From NCBI GenBank assembly GCA_027618565.1, contig JAQCEQ010000005.1:1-64000 (forward strand): DNA of 64,000 nucleotides. The letters run 5' to 3'. The first letter of the stretch is position 1. Each line of letters opens with the position of its first letter. Position numbers and translations under genes: made by a program. This DNA is from Planctomycetota bacterium. GTDB taxonomy: Bacteria; Planctomycetota; Phycisphaerae; Phycisphaerales; SM1A02. The notes below the pieces were generated by a model. The model was not told the origin of the DNA and did no database searches. It saw only the letters and a program-made list of their open reading frames with translations. Shown piece by piece: positions 17,002 through 25,325 of this stretch.

Positions 17002-17754
17002 GTGTCGCCGCCACCGATCCGAACCATCGCCGTCATTCCCGCCCGCATGGCCAGCACGCGGTTTCCCGGCAAGCCACTGGCCAGCAAGACGGGCCGCCCC
17101 ATGATCCAGCATGTGTTCGAGCGCGCCTCGCAGTGCCGCTCGATTTCCAGGGTCATCGTCGCCACCGACGACCGCCGCATCGAGCAGGCCGTGCGCAGCT
17201 TTGGCGGCGAAGTGGTGATGACGAGCCCGGACCACGCCAACGGCACCAGCCGGATCGCGGAGGCGGTGAAGTCGATCGACTGCGATGTCGTCGTCAACAT
17301 CCAGGGCGACGAGCCAGAAGTGGAGCCGGGCATCGTGGATGCTGCGGTTGCCGCGCTCCTCGCGGACCCGACGGCCAGCGTGGCCACAGCGGCGACGCCA
17401 TTCCGGCAGGGCGAGAACCCTGCGGATCCGCGCTTAGTCAAGGTCGTGGTCGGAGTGAATGCGCGGGCGCTCTACTTTTCGCGAGCGGCCATCCCCTGCA
17501 ACCGTGACCAACGCGCCGACGGCGTCTCGCCGCTGCGGCATATCGGGCTCTATGTGTACAGGCGCTCCTTCCTGGACATCTACATCACGCTTCGCGAGAC
17601 CCCGCTCGAGCGGACCGAGATGCTGGAGCAACTGCGGATCCTGGAGCACGGCTACGGCATCGCGGTCGCGATCGGCGACAGCACCGCGCAAGGGATCGAC
17701 ACGCCTGAGCAGTACGAAGCGTGGGCCAGCGGCTGGCTGGCGCGGCACGGCTGA
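17002..17754 (+). CDS. kdsB: CMP-Kdo synthetase (3-deoxy-manno-octulosonate cytidylyltransferase)
   Basis: Activates Kdo with CTP to CMP-Kdo for lipopolysaccharide core synthesis, in the cytoplasm. The 250 residues start IAVIPARMASTRFPGKPL, the nucleotide-binding signature of the family, and continue with VIVATDDRRI, VVNIQGDEPEV (the Mg-binding aspartate), RHIGLYVYRR and the C-terminal ERTEMLEQLRIL. Start is GTG 17002, two bases after the TPR gene stop; the frame stays open upstream only as a shadow. A 17-base tandem duplication includes its stop codon. The presence of kdsB argues for an outer membrane with Kdo. Confidence 0.95.
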   Translation: MSPPPIRTIAVIPARMASTRFPGKPLASKTGRPMIQHVFERASQCRSISRVIVATDDRRIEQAVRSFGGEVVMTSPDHANGTSRIAEAVKSIDCDVVVNIQGDEPEVEPGIVDAAVAALLADPTASVATAATPFRQGENPADPRLVKVVVGVNARALYFSRAAIPCNRDQRADGVSPLRHIGLYVYRRSFLDIYITLRETPLERTEMLEQLRILEHGYGIAVAIGDSTAQGIDTPEQYEAWASGWLARHG

Positions 17755-17778
17755 CTGCGCGGCACGGCTGACTGCGCG
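17741..17778. repeat. 17-base tandem duplication across the kdsB stop
   Basis: The unit cgcggcacggctgactg occurs twice in a row (17741-17757, 17758-17774) followed by cgcg. It carries the kdsB TGA, so a second copy of the last codons and stop lies in the 25-base gap before the convergent aminopeptidase stop. Probably a replication-slippage event. Confidence 0.85.
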
Positions 17779-17779
17779 A

Positions 17780-20359
17780 TCAGCGACCCGCCGCCGTGCC
17801 CTCAACGGGCGCTGCCTCGGCGGGCGCGTTCGCCTTGCTGATCCGATCCGACCAACGCTTGGCCATCGCGCGGCGGCCCTGCTTGGGCGATTCGCTGGCG
17901 ATGGCGTCCAAGACTTCAATGGCCTCGGGGGCGTTCAATCGATCCAGCGCCTGACCAGCACTTTGGAAGCACGCATCCTCAGGGTCATTGAGGCACTCGA
18001 CCAAGACACCCACCACATGCGCCCGGTCCGGTCCCTCGGTGGGTGCCAGCCTTCCCAGCGCCTGCACCGCACGGCCGCGCTCGCGATCGGGCTCGCCACG
18101 CGCCGTCCTGACTTCCACGAACGGCAGCGCCTCGGAGATTCCCAGCGAGGCGCACGCTTCCATCGCCGCACATTCCAGGCTGCCCTGGCTGGTGCGCTCC
18201 TTGCAGAGGGCGACCAGCGCCGCGCGCAACTCGTCCTGCCCCTCCATCGAGGGCTTCCATCGCTCGATCGCCTCGCACGCCGCCACCCGCGCAGCGATTC
18301 CCTGGTCACTCTGGAGCAGCACCACCAGCTCGGGCAGCGCCTCGACGCCATGGTCTGCGCCATACGCCTCCACCGCTGCGGCGCGGACTCGCCCGCGATC
18401 GGGACGCGCGGCGAAGACGTGCGCGACGCCGACCTTGGCGGCATCGGTCGTCCCACGCCCCAAGCACTCGATCGCCTCGACACGCACTGAGTCACGACGC
18501 ACAGAATCGAGTGCGATGACCACGAGCGCCGCCGCGGTCGACTCCCCAAGCTCGGAAGAGATGGCTCGAATCGCCATGCGCTGTGAAGCGAGCGTGGACC
18601 CGCGCACCCCCTGCTCCACGAGCCACTCCTGTGGCATGGTGAGCGACAGCTGCTTGAGCACCGTGAGGCGCGGGTCGATTTCCACCATCGTCGGTGTGGA
18701 CGCAAGCGCGATGTCGATGGTCGACGAGTTCTCCCGCATGTTCACCGTCCGCTCCACTACTTCTCCCGTGGATATGGTTACGCGGATCGGCAACATGAAC
18801 CGGAAGGCCGGCGTGAATGGGTCGATGGGCTGCGTCTGCCTGAGCGCCATCGTCAGCGTTCCGCCGATTCCCTCGCCCGCTGCCCAGGTGGCGGTCGCCG
18901 CGATCTCGGGGCAACCCGGCCGCTGGCACCACTGGTCAAAGAACCACGCCAATTCCAGGCCGCTCACCTGTTCAAGCGCACGGCGGAAGTCACTGGTCTC
19001 GGTCGTGCCGAGGCCATGGCGATCCATGTACAGGTGCACGCCGTCAAAGAAGACCTGGTCGCCCAGCATCTCTCGCAGCATGTGGAGGATCGACGCGCCC
19101 TTGGGGTATGGATTCGCGGCGCGCTCAAACGATGCCGGGCCGTTGAGGTTGATGCACATCGCCTCGTTGTTGGTGGCGACTCGATCGGCGCTCGCCACGC
19201 CAGCATTGTCGTAGAGCTCGTCAAAATAGCCGTCGTCGCCGTCTCTCGCCTCAAACCAGAGCGCTTCGCCGTAGGTCGCCCAGCCCTCGTTGAGCCAGAT
19301 GTCGCGCCAGTCGTGGCAGGTGATGTAGTCGCCGGTCCACTGGTGGCAGAGCTCGTGGGAGATGAGCCCGTCCATGTCGCGCTCGGCGCGGCTGCGCTCA
19401 TCCAGGACGGCGCCCTCCAGAAGCGTGGTGGCCGAAGTGTTTTCCATGCCACCAGAACCGAAGCCGCGGGCACACAATTGGTCATATCGATCCCACGGGT
19501 ACGGCACGCCAAAGGCCTGCTCGAAGACACCCATCATCGCGCCCGTTCGAGCAAAGGTCTCGCGGACATCGTCCCCCTGGCCGGGTCGCGCCCACACGGT
19601 CATCGGCACGCCACCCGGTCCTGCCGGCAAGGCGGTCCGCTCAAACTCCCCACCGACCAGACTCACCAGGTAGATGACATGCGGCTTTGACTGGACCCAG
19701 TGCCAAGTCTCCCGGTCGCCATCGACCGTGTGAGCCGCTAGACGCCCGTTTCCGCTCACCAGCACGCCGCGCGGCACGGACACCAGCAATTCCGTCGTCA
19801 GCCGCTCGTTAGGGGAGTCGTGGCACGGGAACCAGTACGAGTTCTCCTCGGCCTGACCCTGCGTGTGAAACTGCGCTGCAGTTCCCTCCCCAGGAGGCGA
19901 AAACACCATCCCCATTTCCGGATGCTCCACCCGGTAGGTGGTCACCAGCGTCATCTCGCCTCCAGGCGGCAGCGGGGCCGGGAACTTGACAGTGAGCTTG
20001 CGCCCGTCGTAGTCAAACGGGATCGATTGCCCCCCCTGCGTCGCCACTGACAGGTTCTTCAGGTTGACGGCATCCAGGGTGAGCGAGTCCACCGGGAGCC
20101 CCAGCGCCCGAACCGTCAACTCCTGCCGACCCTCAAACGACTCGCTCGCCAAGTCGTCCATGTCCACCGCCAGTTTCATGTGGAGGTAGTCCACAAGCCG
20201 GTTCGGCGGCCAGGTCCGGATGTCCCTCCCGGTGGCGGGGTCGGCGATCGCGGGACGGTCGGCGGGTGGGGTCGGTGTCGGCGGATCATCGACGGCTGCC
20301 GCGGCCACCAGGCAGGCAAAAACAACCAGGGGGAAGGCGCATTGCGTGTTGTGCTTCAT
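17780..20359 (-). CDS. Exported M1-family aminopeptidase with HEAT repeats
   Basis: Zinc aminopeptidase of family M1, which trims N-terminal residues from peptides. From ATG 20359 the protein has 859 residues and begins with a signal peptide (CAFPLVVFACLVAAAA), so it acts outside the cytoplasm. The substrate-gating GGMENTSAT motif is near 304; the zinc site HELCHQW near 336 is followed 18 residues on by the third ligand in NEGWATYGE. After the catalytic part (to about 520) come a beta domain and a helical C-terminal region of HEAT/PBS-type repeats (AAVEAYGADHGVEALPELV, AVQALGRLAPTEG). An upstream start at 20428 would hide the signal peptide. Diverges from pyrG. Confidence 0.9.
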   Translation of the reverse strand: MKHNTQCAFPLVVFACLVAAAAVDDPPTPTPPADRPAIADPATGRDIRTWPPNRLVDYLHMKLAVDMDDLASESFEGRQELTVRALGLPVDSLTLDAVNLKNLSVATQGGQSIPFDYDGRKLTVKFPAPLPPGGEMTLVTTYRVEHPEMGMVFSPPGEGTAAQFHTQGQAEENSYWFPCHDSPNERLTTELLVSVPRGVLVSGNGRLAAHTVDGDRETWHWVQSKPHVIYLVSLVGGEFERTALPAGPGGVPMTVWARPGQGDDVRETFARTGAMMGVFEQAFGVPYPWDRYDQLCARGFGSGGMENTSATTLLEGAVLDERSRAERDMDGLISHELCHQWTGDYITCHDWRDIWLNEGWATYGEALWFEARDGDDGYFDELYDNAGVASADRVATNNEAMCINLNGPASFERAANPYPKGASILHMLREMLGDQVFFDGVHLYMDRHGLGTTETSDFRRALEQVSGLELAWFFDQWCQRPGCPEIAATATWAAGEGIGGTLTMALRQTQPIDPFTPAFRFMLPIRVTISTGEVVERTVNMRENSSTIDIALASTPTMVEIDPRLTVLKQLSLTMPQEWLVEQGVRGSTLASQRMAIRAISSELGESTAAALVVIALDSVRRDSVRVEAIECLGRGTTDAAKVGVAHVFAARPDRGRVRAAAVEAYGADHGVEALPELVVLLQSDQGIAARVAACEAIERWKPSMEGQDELRAALVALCKERTSQGSLECAAMEACASLGISEALPFVEVRTARGEPDRERGRAVQALGRLAPTEGPDRAHVVGVLVECLNDPEDACFQSAGQALDRLNAPEAIEVLDAIASESPKQGRRAMAKRWSDRISKANAPAEAAPVEGTAAGR

Positions 20360-20451
20360 GGCGATGAAATCCGTGGCCGAGGTGGTGCCGGCTCGTGCAA
20401 GTCGTGGCGATCCGGCTTGCATCGCCACCCCCGATCAGGATAGGCTCCGTT

Positions 20452-22362
20452 ATGCCCCACTCGGAGCCCCAGCAATCGAACTCGGACCGGGAATCGTCGT
20501 CCTCCGAAGGATTCTTGGCACAATTTGGTTCTGCGGAACTTGGCTCCGAGCACTACTCCCCAATTCCCACGGGGTATGTCACTGGTCGAACCAAGTTTGT
20601 CGTCGTGATCGGCACCGTCATGAGCGGTCTGGGGAAGGGAATTTTTGCCTCGAGCCTCGCCAAGCTCCTCCACGACAAGGGACTGAGCGTCGCCCCGATC
20701 AAGATGGAGGGCTATCTCAACATCGACTCCGGGACGCTCAACCCCTACCGCCACGGCGAAGTGTTCGTGCTCGATGACGGCATGGAGACCGACATGGACC
20801 TGGGGACCTACGAGCGGTTGCTGGACGAAGACCTCTCAGGCCGAAACTTCGTGACGGCTGGCCAGATCTACACCAGGATCCTGGAGCGCGAGCGACGCGG
20901 CGGCTACCTGGGGCGCGATGTCCAGATGATCCCCCATGTCACGGGCGAGGTGAAGTTCAAGCTGCGCGAGCTGGCCATGCGGCCCGGCGCCGGGACGCCC
21001 AAGGGCAAGCAGGCCGATGTCGTCTTCGTGGAAGTCGGCGGGACCGCCGGCGATTACGAGAACGGCTTCTACATCGAGGCGCTCCGCCAGCTCGCGTTCG
21101 AGGAAGGCGAAGGCTCCACCTGCTTCGTCGCCCTCACCTACATCATCGAACCGTCGATCCTTGGCGAGCAGAAGAGCAAGGCGGCACAACTGGGCATCAA
21201 GCGGCTCATGGAAGCAGGCATCCAGCCCCAGTTCGTCGCCTGCCGGGCGCGACATCCCGTCACCGAGAAGGTGATGGAGAAGATCGCCATGTTCAGCAAC
21301 GTGCCCACGCGCCGCGTGTTCTCCATGCACGACCGAGAGAGCATCTATGTGATCCCCGACGCCATGCGCGACGGCGGCCTGGACCGGGAAATCCTCTCCA
21401 TGCTCGGGCTGCACGACCGTGTGAATGCCACCCACGAGGATCGCGCTCGCCGCGAATGGAGTGCCTTCACGTCGCGCCTGACGGGCCCGCGAGACCACAA
21501 GGTGACGATTGGCATTGCCGGCAAGTACACCAGCCTGCGGGACGCCTACGCCTCCATCGACAAGGCGATCGAGCACTGCGGCGTGGCGCTGGGCGCCGAT
21601 GTGGATGTGCGGTGGCTGGAGACCAGCGACATCACCTCGGCCGCGTCCACGAAGAAGACGCTGTTCGGCATCGACGCCCTGATCGTCCCCGGCGGCTTCG
21701 GGAGCCGCGGGGTCGAGGGCAAGATCCTCGCCGTTCAGCACGCGCGCGAGGAACGCATTCCGTTCCTGGGGATCTGCCTGGGATTCCAGATGGCGGTCAT
21801 CGAATTCGCGCAAAACGTCGCCGGCATGGCGGGCGCGCACTCCACCGAGTTCGCCGCATCACGCCCATTCCCGGTGATCTCGGAACTCCCCGAACAGAAG
21901 AAACTTGAAGGCATCATGGGGGGCACGATGCGATTGGGCGCGCAGGACATCGACATCGTCGATGGCTCGCTCGCCGCATTCCTCTACGGAGCCGCGCAAG
22001 GCAAGCCCAGCGCGCCAAGCGTTCGCGAGCGGTTCCGCCACCGCTTCGAAGTGGAGCCGAAGTTCATCGATCTGCTCACCAACGCCGGCATGATCTTCAG
22101 CGGACGCCATCCCAAGCATCCCATCATGCAGATGCTGGAGCTCCCGCTCTCGATGCACCCGTACTTCATCGGCGGCCAGTTCCACCCGGAGCTCACCAGC
22201 CGCCCAATCCATCCCCAGCCGCTCTTCATGGGGCTCATCGCAGCGGCCATCGCACGACACACGCCGGAATTTGCGGCGAGCACGCTTGGGCGTCGCTGGG
22301 TCCGGACCAACGCGGCGACCAGCGGCTCGGAGCGCAATGGTGCGGCCGCTGGCGCACGGTGA
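20452..22362 (+). CDS. pyrG: CTP synthase, divergent form
   Basis: Makes CTP from UTP, ATP and glutamine. The 636 residues show the synthase domain first (GTVMSGLGKGIFASSLAKLL, YLNIDSGTLNPYRHGEVFV, DDGMETDMDLGTYER, VEVGGTAGDYENG) and a class I glutamine amidotransferase after about 345 (PGGFGSRG, the nucleophile Cys in GICLGFQMAVIE, and the His-Glu pair in FHPEL). Mg-binding Asp and Glu are kept. However, several near-invariant stretches differ: VTGGVVSSLGKG is replaced by VIGTVMSGLGKG, KLDPYINVDPGT by KMEGYLNIDSGT, and the nucleotide-binding TKPTQ by SKAAQ. There is also a 47-residue N-terminal extension. The call as CTP synthase is likely, but a changed nucleotide preference is possible. 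Confidence 0.88.
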   Translation: MPHSEPQQSNSDRESSSSEGFLAQFGSAELGSEHYSPIPTGYVTGRTKFVVVIGTVMSGLGKGIFASSLAKLLHDKGLSVAPIKMEGYLNIDSGTLNPYRHGEVFVLDDGMETDMDLGTYERLLDEDLSGRNFVTAGQIYTRILERERRGGYLGRDVQMIPHVTGEVKFKLRELAMRPGAGTPKGKQADVVFVEVGGTAGDYENGFYIEALRQLAFEEGEGSTCFVALTYIIEPSILGEQKSKAAQLGIKRLMEAGIQPQFVACRARHPVTEKVMEKIAMFSNVPTRRVFSMHDRESIYVIPDAMRDGGLDREILSMLGLHDRVNATHEDRARREWSAFTSRLTGPRDHKVTIGIAGKYTSLRDAYASIDKAIEHCGVALGADVDVRWLETSDITSAASTKKTLFGIDALIVPGGFGSRGVEGKILAVQHAREERIPFLGICLGFQMAVIEFAQNVAGMAGAHSTEFAASRPFPVISELPEQKKLEGIMGGTMRLGAQDIDIVDGSLAAFLYGAAQGKPSAPSVRERFRHRFEVEPKFIDLLTNAGMIFSGRHPKHPIMQMLELPLSMHPYFIGGQFHPELTSRPIHPQPLFMGLIAAAIARHTPEFAASTLGRRWVRTNAATSGSERNGAAAGAR

Positions 22363-22415
22363 TCGACACGCGTATCATTCCCCTTCGTCATTACTCCGTG
22401 CGTTTCCACTCGTAC

Positions 22416-22489
22416 GCCGATGTAGCTCAGCTGGTTAGAGCGAGGGATTCATAAGCCCTAGGTCGGCGGTTCGAATCCGCCCATCGGCA
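22416..22489 (+). tRNA. tRNA-Met (CAT), elongator type
   Basis: A 74-base cloverleaf: acceptor GCCGATG/CATCGGC, D stem GCTC/GAGC, anticodon loop TTCATAA (CAT), variable AGGTC, and T stem GGCGG/CCGCC with TTCGAAT. A perfect 1-72 pair excludes the initiator tRNA. The anticodon stem AGGGA/GCCCT has an A31-G39 mismatch next to the loop. A tRNA-Ile whose CAT is modified to lysidine cannot be ruled out, but the overall body looks more like elongator Met. CCA is not encoded. Confidence 0.88.
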
Positions 22490-22673
22490 TTGCCTGTTTT
22501 CACCAGCGGCAGAAGTCAAAACCTTCTCCGCGAGAATGTCGCCCGCGAGGTAACTTCGTCCGCCATTGCCGACTGCGCCGGTCGTTGCGAACTCTTGATT
22601 GACAAGGACCAGCGAATCGTTCTGCACAAACTGTCCGCCCGTGTTGTGGAACCCCAGAAACCTCTTTCAACAA

Positions 22674-22747
22674 CGCCCGACGACGGGCTCGAACCGTCGA
22701 CCTCCAGTTTAGGAAACCGGTGCTCTATCCAACTGAGCTAGTCGGGC
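22674..22747 (-). tRNA. tRNA-Arg (CCT)
   Basis: A 74-base cloverleaf on the minus strand: acceptor GCCCGAC/GTCGGGC with discriminator G, D stem GCTC/GAGC, anticodon stem CCGGT/ACTGG with loop TTCCTAA (anticodon CCT, reading AGG), variable AGGTC, and T stem GACGG/CCGTC with TTCGAGC. It lies 19 bases downstream of a 44-codon membrane peptide gene on the same strand and may share its transcript. The 184 bases between this and tRNA-Met hold no gene that I can support. Confidence 0.95.
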
Positions 22748-22766
22748 AACCGAGCGAGCCGAGCGG

Positions 22767-22901
22767 TCAGTCGTCGACGGCATCGCTCAGGGTGTAGCGC
22801 GGGGCGCGACCGCGGTCAGCCTTCGCCTGCACGAAGTAGACGATGCACCAGCCGGTGAGGAGCACGACCCAACCAAGATTCGCAAAGAGGACGCCTGCCA
22901 T
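22767..22901 (-). CDS. Small single-span membrane protein, 44 residues
   Basis: ATG at 22901 opens a 44-codon frame: a short N-terminus, one hydrophobic span (VLFANLGWVVLLTGWCIVYFV) and then a charged cytoplasmic tail (QAKADRGRAPRYTLSDAVDD). The clean amphipathic layout, with positive charges after the span, and a stop just before tRNA-Arg support a real small protein, but no family was recognised. Its length is below the cut-off of most gene finders. The ribosome site is weak. Confidence 0.55.
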   Translation of the reverse strand: MAGVLFANLGWVVLLTGWCIVYFVQAKADRGRAPRYTLSDAVDD

Positions 22902-22974
22902 GGTGTTTTCCGAGAGGGTCAGTATAGCGGTTGCACGGCAGCGGCCGGGGCAACGGCCGCCGCGACGGTGACGA

Positions 22975-25308
22975 CTACGGCCCCACCGGACACTGCGTCG
23001 GCGCGGGTCCCGCGGGTGCGGGTGAGCCGTCCTCCGACCAGAGGTTGGCGTAGGCCGCCGTCACATCGTCGCCGGGAACCGACGCGTCTTCGATGCTCCA
23101 TGCCTGCACAAAGTGGCTCGGTCGATGCTTCCATCCCGACGCATAGAGCCGGTGCATCGGATCTGGCGATCCCGCGGCCGCCAGTGCCGCAGCCTGCGCG
23201 GCCCACCACGGCCTGGAGAAACCCTGCTCGCTGAAGGCCTCGACCGGGCGCCACATCGTGCCATCCCACGCCTCCACCCAAGTGTGGTTGCCCGTCTTCT
23301 CCAGCCACAAGGGCGTCCCCGCCAGCCTGGCCGGAATCCCACCCGTGCGCAGTGCGTCCGCAAGCATCACGCTGAGCCCCGTGCACGACGCGTACCCGGC
23401 ATCGCGGCTCTCGTAGGGACTCTGATTGCTCTTGGGGCGCTTGGTGGCGTGGTAGACCACATTCTGGTCCTTGAACACAAGTTGGTTCAGCGCCAGCGCA
23501 ACCTGTTCGATTGAATCCGGTGCCTGCGTCGTCGCGAAGAATCGCTCGTAGTAGTCCTTGCGCCACTGGTCTCGACGCTCGTTGACATGCGCGTAGGGCA
23601 TCACTGCATCCAGCCACAATTCCACCGGGATGTCCTTGCTCCACTTGCTCTCGCGGCGCGTGCGCAGTGCATAGTCCAGGTGTTCGACAAGCATCTCCGC
23701 GCGCAGCGACACCAGGTCTCGCTCTGGCATGTTGGCCACCAGGAATCCCGCGGCCTCGGGTGCAAGCGGGTCGGTGGCAGCAGCATCCAGCGCGTGCTCC
23801 AGGTACGCGGCGATCTCCCCCTGATTGGCTTCGGCCATGCTGAATGCCTTGACCAGGTCGCCGCGATACGCCGCCGGGAACTTGGACGAGAGCTCGAGCA
23901 GCGATCCCCACGATGGCACGGCCGCGCGAGCCACCTGGACCGCCGAGTCATCCGCGATCACGATGGTCCGACGCTCCCCTGCCGGCAGGTCCGTGAGTCC
24001 CCGGAACACCACGAAATCGTCCGCGACCAAAGGATCTGCCAGTCCTCCTGCGTCCACCACTCGCGGAGCGGCAATCCTCCGCGGCAGGAACACCGCGGGC
24101 GGCTTCTCCAGGGTCGCGCCCCCCGGCGCGAAAACCGTGACCCGCATCTCGCTGCCGCGATCGTCGATTTCGCTGTCCCACACTTTCCCGCCGCGCGATA
24201 GTCGCGCATCACGATCGGGGCGGCCATAGAACGCCACGCCATCGCGATCCCAGAGGCGCCCAAGGTGCGCCATGACCTGCTCTCGGCTCCAGTCGCTGGG
24301 GAGCGCCGCGCCCGCGGTGCGAAACAACGCATTCGGATCGTCCTTGCCAAAGCCTGGCACCGACGCCTTCGACGAGCCGGGGACATCGCGGTCAAGCGCC
24401 TCGAGAATCATCTGGTTGTTGAGCCAGAACGCTTCGTGGAGCGAGTATCGACCCGGGTCCGCGAAGAACCAGTCCTTGGTCCCCCACCCACCATGCCCCG
24501 CCCAGGTGACCACGGTGTAGCCGACCAGCTGGTCAAAGCCGGCGGTTTCACCCATCAGCGCCAGCGCCAGCGCATCGGGACCATTCACATGTCCAAGCAG
24601 GCAATTCCCCGCAGCGAGGAAGACCTTGGGCTTGCGCGACTCGATGGGGTGCAGGCCACCCTTGCGGTCTACGCCCACCACGCTGCCGTCGCGAGGTTGC
24701 AACGAACCCGCGGGGAATGAGTACCCCATCTCCCAGCCACCCTCGGTCGCGTGGCCGCTGGTCATCATGAAGTCCGGCTGGATCGAGTTGAAGGCAGCCA
24801 CCAGGTCGGTCGTCGTGTCCGTCTCGCCGCGCGTGGTGGCCACGGCGCCATCGGCCGACTTCGTGGTCCGCTCTCCAGCGGCACCTTCGTTGAACCAACA
24901 CCCCGATGTGAATCGATCCAGGGGAATCCCTGTGCCGCCAAACCCGACGCGCACCGAAATCGGTTCCGTCGTCGAAGCCAGCCGCATCGCATCCGCGGGC
25001 GATCGGCCCGTGACGATCCCCCACCTTGTGTCGCACCACAGGTCGGCATCCAGAGCGCGCGTCAGTTGGTGGATGTCTGCAACGAACTCGCGCCCCGACT
25101 GGTCCGGCTTGGAGACGAACACGGTGTACCTGGGCATCGTGGAGGCCAGTGCCGCACGGACACCCTCGGCGCCGCTCTCGCCCCACACAACGATGTCCGC
25201 GGCGGGAGCCATTGACTCCGCAACCGCTCGCCATGCGGGGTCAGCCATGACCTCCTGCGTGGCCACGACGGTGGGAGGAGAACCAAGGGCAAGCAGGACG
25301 CTGAGCAT
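22975..25308 (-). CDS. Exported protein: caspase-like region plus transglutaminase domain
   Basis: A 777-residue protein with a short hydrophobic N-terminus (LSVLLALGSPPTVVA), probably exported. The C-terminal part is a transglutaminase-like domain: Cys near 641 in YASCTGLSVMLADALR, His near 675 in GNHTWVEAW, and Asp near 682 before MWRPVEAF, the expected Cys-His-Asp triad in order. The N-terminal half resembles the fold of clan CD peptidases (gingipain/caspase): MMTSGHATEGG (His near 184) is followed about 50 residues later by LAAGNCLLGH (Cys near 234). The family fit of this half is inference. Such transglutaminase cores often act as proteases or cross-linkers. Its ATG lies only 17 bases from the start of divergent trmL. 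Confidence 0.75.
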   Translation of the reverse strand: MLSVLLALGSPPTVVATQEVMADPAWRAVAESMAPAADIVVWGESGAEGVRAALASTMPRYTVFVSKPDQSGREFVADIHQLTRALDADLWCDTRWGIVTGRSPADAMRLASTTEPISVRVGFGGTGIPLDRFTSGCWFNEGAAGERTTKSADGAVATTRGETDTTTDLVAAFNSIQPDFMMTSGHATEGGWEMGYSFPAGSLQPRDGSVVGVDRKGGLHPIESRKPKVFLAAGNCLLGHVNGPDALALALMGETAGFDQLVGYTVVTWAGHGGWGTKDWFFADPGRYSLHEAFWLNNQMILEALDRDVPGSSKASVPGFGKDDPNALFRTAGAALPSDWSREQVMAHLGRLWDRDGVAFYGRPDRDARLSRGGKVWDSEIDDRGSEMRVTVFAPGGATLEKPPAVFLPRRIAAPRVVDAGGLADPLVADDFVVFRGLTDLPAGERRTIVIADDSAVQVARAAVPSWGSLLELSSKFPAAYRGDLVKAFSMAEANQGEIAAYLEHALDAAATDPLAPEAAGFLVANMPERDLVSLRAEMLVEHLDYALRTRRESKWSKDIPVELWLDAVMPYAHVNERRDQWRKDYYERFFATTQAPDSIEQVALALNQLVFKDQNVVYHATKRPKSNQSPYESRDAGYASCTGLSVMLADALRTGGIPARLAGTPLWLEKTGNHTWVEAWDGTMWRPVEAFSEQGFSRPWWAAQAAALAAAGSPDPMHRLYASGWKHRPSHFVQAWSIEDASVPGDDVTAAYANLWSEDGSPAPAGPAPTQCPVGP

Positions 25309-25325
25309 TGGACGAGAATAGTGCC

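Noticed and set aside
22427-22627. 66-codon minus-strand frame across tRNA-Met
   Set aside because: It overlaps a tRNA and reads as a typical tRNA-antisense artefact (CRWADSNRRPRAYES).
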